This document shows, piece after piece, positions 14,308 through 19,235 of a stretch of DNA of 19,235 nt (the stretch's first letter is position 1; every line of letters starts with the position of its first letter). A program made the position numbers and the translations under genes. The notes under the pieces were generated by a model. That model saw nothing but the letters and a program-made list of their open reading frames with translations. It ran no database searches and was not told the origin of the DNA. The DNA is from an uncultured Oscillospiraceae bacterium. GTDB lineage: Bacteria; Bacillota; Clostridia; Oscillospirales; Oscillospiraceae. The stretch is taken from the NCBI GenBank assembly GCA_934597125.1, contig CAKTQM010000031.1, positions 1 to 19,235 of the forward strand, in the 5' to 3' direction.

Positions 14308-14412
14308 TTGACGCATACAATCTATCCCCGGACAGGGGACACGGAAACCATCCGGCGCAGCATTCCCGCCATTCAGGCGGGTGACATCCAAACGCTGGAG
14401 GCCATCCGATGA
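14308..14412 (+). CDS. Possible 34-aa ORF coupled to the CatA-like gene; may be a remnant of another acetyltransferase
   Basis: A short frame starting TTG at 14308 (THTIYPRTGDTETI...), ending with TGA at 14410-14412. The stop overlaps the ATG of the acetyltransferase as ATGA, the usual sign of coupling. The frame is also open back to a GTG at 14284. A GGAAGG lies about 12 bases upstream of the TTG, which is far for a start signal. The first part, TIYPRTGDTETI, resembles from memory the N-terminus of Vat/CatB-like hexapeptide O-acetyltransferases, while the tail RRSIPAIQAGDIQTLEAIR does not. It could be a deletion relic, a regulatory leader or chance. A hairpin CCCGCC-ATTCA-GGCGGG lies within it at 14365-14381. 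Confidence 0.3.
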   Translation: MTHTIYPRTGDTETIRRSIPAIQAGDIQTLEAIR

Positions 14413-15041
14413 AGCCCGTCAGCCTTGATCCGAAAACCACCGCCCGGGCAGAAGCCTATGAACTATGGATGAACGCGCCAAACCCCATGGTAACGTTCTT
14501 CAAAGCGATGGATGTAACGCCCCTTACCCGCCTCAGCCGCAGAAAAGGACTCAAATTCAACATGCTGCTGTGCTGGTGTATCGGAAAAGCCGCCGGCGGG
14601 GTCAGGGAGTTCTACACGCTTCCCGTGGGGCACCAGCTGCTGCAGTATGATGCCCTTGCCGTGAACACCATCATCAAAAACCGAAACGGCCAGGTCACCT
14701 CCTGCGACGTACCGTTTTCCGATACCCTGGCGCAGTTCAACGCCGACTACCTGCGCCTGACGCGGCAGGCGGCCGAAACGTGCGAAAACCACGATCTGAC
14801 TGACAGCATGGTAATCGGCACCTCCGCCATCGTGGACACCGAGATCGACGGAGCCGTTGGCATGAACAGCGGCATTTTCAACAACCCCTTTCTCATCTGG
14901 GGGAAATACCGGCAAGCGCTTTTCAAAACAACGCTGAAGCTGTCGTTCCAGTTCCATCACACCCAGATGGACGGTGCGCATGCGGGCCGGTTTTTGCAGC
15001 TTCTGCAGGAAAGCATTGACACAATATCATCAAACGATTAA
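14409..15041 (+). CDS. CatA-like (chloramphenicol acetyltransferase fold) O-acetyltransferase
   Basis: A trimeric acetyl-CoA-dependent acetyltransferase of the CAT fold, 210 residues, similar to CatA length of about 215. The active-site motif near the C-terminus reads FQFHHTQMDGAHAGRFLQLLQ, matching the HHxxxDG signature with the catalytic second histidine. Other CatA-like landmarks are LKFNMLLCWCIGKAA near residue 50, YDALAVNTI and DTLAQFNADYL near 106. TGGAGG is seven bases before ATG, which overlaps the stop of the short ORF upstream. Many CatA-like proteins in gut Clostridia are not proven to confer chloramphenicol resistance; substrate and resistance are therefore not claimed. Co-transcription with the TetR gene suggests inducible expression against a toxic compound. 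Confidence 0.88.
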   Translation: MKPVSLDPKTTARAEAYELWMNAPNPMVTFFKAMDVTPLTRLSRRKGLKFNMLLCWCIGKAAGGVREFYTLPVGHQLLQYDALAVNTIIKNRNGQVTSCDVPFSDTLAQFNADYLRLTRQAAETCENHDLTDSMVIGTSAIVDTEIDGAVGMNSGIFNNPFLIWGKYRQALFKTTLKLSFQFHHTQMDGAHAGRFLQLLQESIDTISSND

Positions 15042-15124
15042 GGAGAACTTTTTGAAACTTACCACTTTATTACTGGAGCGTGTGGCCTGACCGGGAGGTC
15101 TGGCAAATCCATTCACACGCCATT

Positions 15125-15158
15125 CCTCCCGAAGAACCAACCATACATCTTCCGGAGG
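15125..15158 (+). promoter_or_regulatory. Hairpin masking the ribosome binding site of the RNHCP gene
   Basis: CCTCCCGAAGA (15125-15135) pairs with TCTTCCGGAGG (15148-15158) with one C-C mismatch around a 12-base loop. The right arm contains GGAGG of the CGGAGGAG ribosome binding site for the ATG at 15165. The mRNA structure could hide the site until melted or remodelled. Confidence 0.5.
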
Positions 15159-15164
15159 AGTAAA

Positions 15165-15590
15165 ATGAACCGCGAAAATAAACGCAAAACCTTTGAAAAA
15201 GGCTACTACAAAACCCATGCCTGCCACGACAGTTTTACCTGCAAGGTCTGCGACAGGCTCTGCACGCCGGAAAGCGCCGGCAGCGATCACCGCAACCACT
15301 GCCCCAACTGTCTCAGCAGTCTCCATGTGGACATCGAACCCGGCGATCGGGCCAGCGACTGCGGCGGCATCATGGAGCCGATCTCCGTCTGGGTGCGCCG
15401 CGGCGGCGAGTGGGCCATCATCCACCGCTGCAAGCGCTGCGGCGCCCTCAGCTCCAACCGCGTGGCGGCAGACGACAACCCCATGAAGCTCATGTCCATC
15501 GCCATGAAGCCCCTGTGTGAGCCGCCATTTCCCTTGGAACGCATTGAGGAAATGACCGCCCTGATGGGGGGCGATGGCCGCCTGCAATAA
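15165..15590 (+). CDS. RNHCP-domain protein (zinc-ribbon-like)
   Basis: A 141-residue protein with the RNHCP signature: HACHDSFTCKVCDRLCTP at residues ~18-35, DHRNHCPNCLSSLHVD at ~41-56, DCGGIMEPISVWV and a second pair HRCKRCGALSSNR near 88. The CxxC pairs suggest bound zinc. The family is widespread in Firmicutes but without an assigned function, so none is proposed here. The start at 15165 has GGAGGAG at ideal spacing. It lies 123 bases after the acetyltransferase with no terminator seen between, so read-through from the TetR promoter is possible, and it is followed by a strong terminator. No membrane segment is seen. Confidence 0.88.
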   Translation: MNRENKRKTFEKGYYKTHACHDSFTCKVCDRLCTPESAGSDHRNHCPNCLSSLHVDIEPGDRASDCGGIMEPISVWVRRGGEWAIIHRCKRCGALSSNRVAADDNPMKLMSIAMKPLCEPPFPLERIEEMTALMGGDGRLQ

Positions 15591-15615
15591 CCCGTTGCCC
15601 CACAGTATTCACACA

Positions 15616-15664
15616 CGCCGCCCTCCCGCGCCCCAAACCCTCTGGCGCGGGAGGGTGGCGTTTT
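15616..15664 (+). terminator. Intrinsic terminator after the RNHCP gene
   Basis: A 17-bp GC-rich stem (15616-15632 with 15644-15660, one G-U pair) and an 11-base loop, followed by TTTT. Confidence 0.85.
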
Positions 15665-15672
15665 GCATCTAT

Positions 15673-15701
15673 TTGTTAGCCGTTCTAATATCCGATATAA
15701 C
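15673..15701 (+). promoter_or_regulatory. Promoter for the small membrane protein gene
   Basis: TTGTTA (15673-15678), a 17-base spacer and TATAAC (15696-15701) in an AT-rich leader of about 90 bases. A second, weaker pair (TTTACT at 15712 and TACTAT 17 bases on) is an alternative. Confidence 0.5.
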
Positions 15702-15792
15702 ATTCTATAGCTTTACTTTTCTCGTTAAATATTCTACTATACAATCACAACAAAGAAACACCCCAAAACAACAAGTTAAGGAGGAAACTACC

Positions 15793-16029
15793 ATGAAAAA
15801 CATTTCTACTTACGTTATGATCTCCATTGTCTCCCTTGTGCTGGTGGTGGCGACCGCCTTTTTGATGACCGCCGCCGACGCCCCTGTCCGCGAGGCCGGT
15901 GGATACCTTCCTCTGCTGTTCGGTGCCGTGTTCACCTGGAGCACCGCCAAAGCCAACCTGATGGAGCGTGAGCGCGAGATCCGCCGCAATGCCCGCACCA
16001 CCCTCACCCCCAGCCACGCCGCCGCGTAA
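15793..16029 (+). CDS. Small membrane protein of unknown function (78 aa)
   Basis: Two hydrophobic segments at about residues 6-26 (YVMISIVSLVLVVATAFLM) and 38-52 (YLPLLFGAVFTWSTA), joined by a short polar loop, then a strongly basic/charged tail MEREREIRRNARTTL. I recognise no family. A strong AAGGAGG lies eight bases before the ATG at 15793 and defines the start; the frame is open further upstream across the terminator at 15616-15664, which is not coding. It is a single-gene unit with its own promoter and terminators on both sides. Translational signals and clean boundaries support a real gene. Confidence 0.7.
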   Translation: MKNISTYVMISIVSLVLVVATAFLMTAADAPVREAGGYLPLLFGAVFTWSTAKANLMEREREIRRNARTTLTPSHAAA

Positions 16030-16063
16030 CATACCTGACATTCTCTGTTTTCTCTCTTACATA

Positions 16064-16101
16064 ACAAGGAAGGGACACGCCCCGGCGTGTCCCTTCCTTG
16101 T
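16064..16101. terminator. Strong 18-bp hairpin
   Basis: ACAAGGAAGGGACACGCC (16064-16081) and its exact complement (16084-16101) form a very stable hairpin 35 bases after the small-protein stop. There is no good T-run directly after it, so it may act with the neighbouring terminator at 16111-16147, or as a 3' mRNA stabiliser. Confidence 0.55.
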
Positions 16102-16110
16102 ATCCAAATG

Positions 16111-16147
16111 AAAAGGGAGAGGCTCTCTCCCCTCCCTTTTCTTTATT
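16111..16147. terminator. Bidirectional terminator between convergent genes
   Basis: AAAAGGGAGAGG (16111-16122) pairs with CCCCTCCCTTTT (16129-16140), with one mismatch, followed by a T-rich tail on + and by TTTTCA on -. It ends the small-protein gene and, from the other side, the rubrerythrin gene ending at 16148. Confidence 0.75.
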
Positions 16148-16717
16148 TTACTTCCCGAAGTAGCGGTTCAGCAGGCCCTCGAAAGCCTTGCCGTGTCGGG
16201 CCTCGTCGCGGGCCATTTCATGCACGGTATCGTGGATGGCGTCCAGGTTGTACTGCTTGGCCAGCTTCGCCAGCTCGAACTTGCCGGCGGTAGCGCCGTT
16301 CTCGGCGTCCACGCGCATCTGCAGGTTCTTTTTGGTGCTGTCGGTAACCACCTCGCCCAGCAGCTCGGCGAACTTGGCGGCGTGCTCAGCCTCCTCCAGC
16401 CCGGCCTTCTCCCAGTACATACCGATCTCAGGATAGCCCTCGCGGTGCGCCACACGGGCCATAGCCAGATACATACCTACCTCAGAGCACTCGCCCTCGA
16501 AGTTGGCGCGCAGACCGTCAATGATCTCCTTGCGAACTTCCTCAGGCACGTTGTCGCCGAACACCTTGCCGACGCCTACCACATGCTCTGCCGCCCAGGA
16601 CTTCTCCTCGGCCTGCAGGGTGAACTTCTCACCGGAAACATGGCACACAGGGCACTCAGCAGGGGGAACATCACCTTCATGAACATAACCGCAAACAGGG
16701 CAGACCCACTTCTTCAT
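16148..16717 (-). CDS. Reverse rubrerythrin (NADH-peroxidase component)
   Basis: A 189-residue non-haem iron protein that reduces hydrogen peroxide to water in anaerobes, with electrons from NADH through partner reductases and rubredoxins. The domain order is reversed relative to classical rubrerythrin. The rubredoxin-like site is at the N-terminus (CPVCGY with C6 and C9, then CPVC with C22 and C25). The four-helix diiron domain follows from residue ~45, with [19 protein letters not shown] and [11 protein letters not shown] carrying the glutamate and histidine ligands. AGGTAAAG precedes the ATG at 16717. It lies 72 bases downstream of the PerR gene without a terminator between, so the two probably share a transcript. 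In Clostridium acetobutylicum the reverse rubrerythrins are PerR targets. Confidence 0.95.
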   Translation of the reverse strand: MKKWVCPVCGYVHEGDVPPAECPVCHVSGEKFTLQAEEKSWAAEHVVGVGKVFGDNVPEEVRKEIIDGLRANFEGECSEVGMYLAMARVAHREGYPEIGMYWEKAGLEEAEHAAKFAELLGEVVTDSTKKNLQMRVDAENGATAGKFELAKLAKQYNLDAIHDTVHEMARDEARHGKAFEGLLNRYFGK

Positions 16718-16789
16718 AATTCTTTACCTCCATAGTCTATTGTTGATTTGTCTGATTTGTTATTTTGACGCCGCTTTGCGCGGCCATTG

Positions 16790-17179
16790 TCAACTGGTTT
16801 TCTCTTTCGCCAGGCACGTATTGCAGCGGCCGTAAAAGGTCACGCTGTACCCCTCTTCCCTGCCCACCCGGGCCAGATCCGGCGCCTCCACCGGAATGGG
16901 CGGCAGGTCAATCACCGCGCCGCATCCGCGGCAGATAAAGTGCCCGTGAGGGGCCACATTGCCGTCATAGCGATCCTCGCCATCCACGCAGCCGATGACC
17001 TGCACCGCGCCCTCACTGCGAAAGCGAGCCAGATTCCGGTATACCGTCGCCAACGACAGATCCGGGATCTGCGGCTTCAACTGGGTATAGACCCATTCTG
17101 CCGAAGGATGGCATGTGGTGGAGCGCAGGCACTGCAAAATAGCTTCCCGCTTGGGACTGTATCGTGTGGCCGTTTCCAT
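16790..17179 (-). CDS. perR: PerR-type Fur-family peroxide-sensing repressor
   Basis: A metal-dependent repressor of 129 residues. The winged helix spans ~10-75 (KREAILQCLRSTTCHPSAEWVYTQL, SLATVYRNLARF). The C-terminal dimer domain has the histidine cluster PHGHF and two zinc CxxC pairs, CRGCG and CNTC. The regulatory-site aspartates expected in PerR are visible in DRYDGN and VIDLP, and the histidine in CHPSAE, which favours PerR over Fur or Zur. In PerR, peroxide oxidises metal-binding histidines and releases DNA. The start at 17179 has AGGAGG upstream. Fur-family palindromes lie directly between the promoter and the start codon, indicating autoregulation. The next gene is reverse rubrerythrin. 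Confidence 0.85.
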   Translation of the reverse strand: METATRYSPKREAILQCLRSTTCHPSAEWVYTQLKPQIPDLSLATVYRNLARFRSEGAVQVIGCVDGEDRYDGNVAPHGHFICRGCGAVIDLPPIPVEAPDLARVGREEGYSVTFYGRCNTCLAKEKTS

Positions 17180-17198
17180 TCGCGCTCCTCCTCTTTTT

Positions 17199-17223
17199 AT
17201 AATTGCTAACAATTATTGTTTGC
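17199..17223. promoter_or_regulatory. Overlapping PerR/Fur-family operator
   Basis: Three overlapping palindromes: ATAATTG-CTAA-CAATTAT (17199-17216, perfect), AACAAT-T-ATTGTT (17208-17220, perfect) and a 9-1-9 repeat GCTAACAAT-T-ATTGTTTGC (17205-17223, one mismatch). The last has the 19-bp layout of Fur-family boxes. The site lies just downstream of the perR -10, so a bound repressor would block transcription start. Confidence 0.75.
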
Positions 17224-17229
17224 ATTAGT

Positions 17230-17258
17230 ATAGTAACACACCCTTTGGGATTTGTAAA
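17230..17258 (-). promoter_or_regulatory. Promoter of perR-rubrerythrin
   Basis: On the minus strand TTTACA (17253-17258), a 17-base spacer and TACTAT (17230-17235), about 50 bases before the perR start. Confidence 0.6.
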
Positions 17259-17332
17259 GAGGTTTTTTCAATTTTTTCAGAAAAATTTTTCCAACACCCT
17301 TTATCCTCCCCCTATAACGCCATAAATATGTA

Positions 17333-17367
17333 AAAAGGCCGGTACGGCTGCACCGTACCGGCCTTTT
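17333..17367 (-). terminator. Intrinsic terminator of the EF-G-like gene
   Basis: AAAAGGCCGGTACGG (17333-17347) pairs perfectly with 17353-17367. Read on the minus strand the hairpin ends in CCTTTTTAC, 13 bases after the stop codon. It can also work on the plus strand (CCTTTTCC). Confidence 0.88.
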
Positions 17368-17379
17368 CCATATAGAAGT

Positions 17380-19235
17380 TTACTCAGCCTCGGCCAGAGC
17401 CTTGGCCTCAGCGATGGCCTTCTCCTGAGCCGCCGCGGGGCAATCCTCGTAGCGGACGAAGTTGAAGGTAAACGTACCACGGGACTGGGTCATGGAGCGC
17501 AGATCAATGGCGTAGCTCATCATCTCAGCCATGGGAACCTCGGCCTCCAGCACCTGCTCGCCGTCACCGGTGGGATTCATGCCCATCACACGGCCGCGGC
17601 GCTTGTTCAGGTCGCCCATTACGTCGCCCAGATAGTTGTCGGGGATGGTGACCTTCAACTCGCCGATGGGCTCCATCAGCACAGGCTTGGCCTCGGGCAG
17701 CGCAGCCTTGAAGGCCAGGTTGGCGGCCAGCTTAAAGGCAATTTCAGAGGAGTCCACAGGGTGATAGGAACCATCCACCAGAGTGGCCTTCAGGAACACC
17801 ACAGGATAGCCGGCCAGCACGCCGTGCAGGCAGCTCTCGCGCAGGCCCTTTTCCACGGCGGGGAAGTAGTTCTTGGGCACGGAGCCGCCGAACACGTTCT
17901 CTTCAAAGATCATATCCTCCTGCTCGCTCTGGGGCTCGAAGATGATATGAACATCACCGAACTGGCCGCTGCCGCCGGTCTGCTTCTTATAGCGGCCCTG
18001 CTTGCGGACGGTGCTGCGGATCTTCTCACGGTAAGCGACACGGGGAGTGCTCAACTCGGAATCCACACCGAAGCGGGATTTCAGCTTGCTGCACAGCACG
18101 TCGATCTGAATGTCGCCGGCGCCGGAGATCACGGTCTGATGGGTCTCGGCGTTGTTGGTGACGAAGAAGGTGGGATCCTCCTCGTTCAGCTTGTTCAGGC
18201 CGGTGCCCAGCTTTTCGATCTCCTGCTTGGTCTTGGGGGAGATAGCGCGCTCATAGCAGGCGGGAGCAAAGGCCAGAGGCGCGAACTTGACGTAGGTCTT
18301 GGGCTCACACAGGGTGTCGCCGGTCTTGACCTTGTCCATCTTGCCGATGGCGCCGATATCGCCGCAGCAGATCTCCTTGGTCTCCTCGCTCTTCTTGCCC
18401 TTCATGGTGTACAGACGGCCCAGCTTTTCGGTGTTGCCGGTGGTCATGTTGTACAGGGACATATCGCCGGTGACCTTGCCGCGGATGACCTTGATCATGG
18501 AGAACTTGCCGTACTGGTCGGAGATGGTCTTGAACACGAAGGCGGCGGTGGTGCCGTTGGGATCGTAGGCGACCTCGATAGCGTTGCCGTCGTCGTCCTG
18601 AGCAGCCTCGGCGGGCATGTCGGTGGCCACGGGAACCAGATCCACGATGGTCTGCATCAGCATGTCAACGCCCATACCGGTGACGGCGGAGCCGCACAGC
18701 ACGGGGCAGACAGTACCCTCGCGGACGCCGATCTTCAGACCCTTGGCCATATCCTCGGCGGACAGCTCCATGGTCTCGAAGAACTTCTCCATCAGCTCCT
18801 CATCGGCGCCGGCGGCAGCCTCCATCAGCTCGGAGCGCAGCGCCTCCACCTCATCGGCCATGTCGGCGGGGATGGCGCACTCGCCCTTGGCGTCATAAGC
18901 CTTGTTGTGCAGCAGATCCACGATCACGGTGACAGCCTTGTTGGCGTCCGCCTTGGTGGCCACGATGGGGGCGATGGCGGTGCCGAACTTAGCCTTGATG
19001 GCCTCCACGCAGGATGTGTAGTCGGCGTTGGCCTCCTCCACACGGTTAATAAACATCATGCGGGGCTTCTTACCCAGCATCTTCCAGGTACGCTCCATAC
19101 CCACGGACAGGCCGTCCTTGGCGTTGCCCACCACGATGGAGCACTCGGCGGCACGGATGGCGCACACAGCCTCACCGGCGAAGTCGAAGTTGCCGGGGGC
19201 GTCCATCACGTTGATCTTCTTGCCCTTATACATGA
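17380..19235 (-). CDS. Elongation factor G paralogue (EF-G-like), 5' end missing
   Basis: A translational GTPase of the EF-G family that would move tRNA-mRNA on the ribosome. About 617 residues are visible of an expected ~690. The missing N-terminus, beyond base 19235, holds the P-loop and switch I. Present are the rest of the G domain (to ~180), domain II (TAAFVFKTISDQYGKFSMIKVIRG), domain III (LNKLNEEDPTFFV...ISGAGDIQIDVL), domain IV (YREKIRSTVRKQGRYKKQTGGSGQFGDVHI) and domain V (MEPIGELKVTIPDNYLGDVMGDLNKRRGRVMGM). Odd features: switch II reads DAPGNFDF, with asparagine where canonical EF-G has the catalytic histidine of DTPGH. The guanine-specificity motif reads INRVEE rather than NKxD. 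It is therefore a paralogue rather than the main EF-G. The apparent first Met at 19233 is internal. A terminator follows. Confidence 0.9.
   Translation of the reverse strand, partial: MYKGKKINVMDAPGNFDFAGEAVCAIRAAECSIVVGNAKDGLSVGMERTWKMLGKKPRMMFINRVEEANADYTSCVEAIKAKFGTAIAPIVATKADANKAVTVIVDLLHNKAYDAKGECAIPADMADEVEALRSELMEAAAGADEELMEKFFETMELSAEDMAKGLKIGVREGTVCPVLCGSAVTGMGVDMLMQTIVDLVPVATDMPAEAAQDDDGNAIEVAYDPNGTTAAFVFKTISDQYGKFSMIKVIRGKVTGDMSLYNMTTGNTEKLGRLYTMKGKKSEETKEICCGDIGAIGKMDKVKTGDTLCEPKTYVKFAPLAFAPACYERAISPKTKQEIEKLGTGLNKLNEEDPTFFVTNNAETHQTVISGAGDIQIDVLCSKLKSRFGVDSELSTPRVAYREKIRSTVRKQGRYKKQTGGSGQFGDVHIIFEPQSEQEDMIFEENVFGGSVPKNYFPAVEKGLRESCLHGVLAGYPVVFLKATLVDGSYHPVDSSEIAFKLAANLAFKAALPEAKPVLMEPIGELKVTIPDNYLGDVMGDLNKRRGRVMGMNPTGDGEQVLEAEVPMAEMMSYAIDLRSMTQSRGTFTFNFVRYEDCPAAAQEKAIAEAKALAEAE

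Noticed and set aside
16744..16760. Tandem TGATTTGT repeat before the rubrerythrin gene as a regulatory site
   Set aside because: Only two 8-base copies in an AT-rich stretch, not palindromic and unlike Fur-family boxes; could be chance.
1..19235. CRISPR arrays, insertion sequences, rRNA
   Set aside because: No regularly spaced repeats, transposase motifs or rRNA-like sequence were seen on either strand.

Overview
The window looks like chromosomal DNA of an anaerobic, fairly GC-rich member of the Clostridia, probably an Oscillospiraceae/Ruminococcaceae-type gut bacterium. This is inferred from gene content: a reverse rubrerythrin next to a PerR-type Fur regulator, a lipoprotein-type ABC binding protein, AGGAGG-type ribosome binding sites, an RNHCP-domain protein and a diverged EF-G paralogue. 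No 16S rRNA or other decisive marker is present. The first ~700 bases look more AT-rich than the rest and carry an accessory-type NADAR gene.

Layout. 1-944 (+): tail of an accessory locus with an unrecognised small protein coupled to a NADAR (YbiA/DUF1768-like) ADP-ribose-processing protein. 945-3265: housekeeping block with an Smr-like gene (-), diverging from lspA and an RluD-type pseudouridine synthase (+), then tRNA-Val(GAC) with its own promoter and tandem terminators. 3360-13297 (-): a nine-gene carbohydrate operon. In transcription order it encodes a lipoprotein sugar-binding protein, a double ABC ATPase, two RbsC-like permeases, an FGGY kinase, a GntR/UTRA regulator, a phosphotriesterase-family hydrolase, an AraD-type L-ribulose-5-phosphate 4-epimerase and an AraM/EgsA-type polyol-phosphate dehydrogenase. 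13530-15590 (+): an autoregulated-looking TetR gene, a short coupled ORF, a CatA-like O-acetyltransferase and an RNHCP protein. 15673-16029 (+): a small two-helix membrane protein. 16148-17258 (-): perR and reverse rubrerythrin. 17380-19235 (-): the 3' part of an EF-G paralogue.

How the genes work together. The operon reads as a complete import-phosphorylate-oxidise/hydrolyse-epimerise route ending at D-xylulose 5-phosphate. It has no sugar isomerase and no AraB-type kinase, so it is not a standard arabinose operon. A pentitol or a pentono-lactone are the simplest substrate guesses. Its promoter region carries a sigma-A-like promoter, a TAGAC-N-GTCTA palindrome over the -10 side (candidate site for the operon's own GntR protein) and a CcpA cre-like sequence at the -35. 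PerR and rubrerythrin form a peroxide-defence pair, with an overlapping Fur-family palindrome just downstream of the perR -10. The EF-G paralogue shows substitutions in two GTPase motifs. The best candidates for something undescribed are the sugar operon, the EF-G paralogue, the NADAR pair at the left edge and the CatA-like locus with its coupled short ORF.
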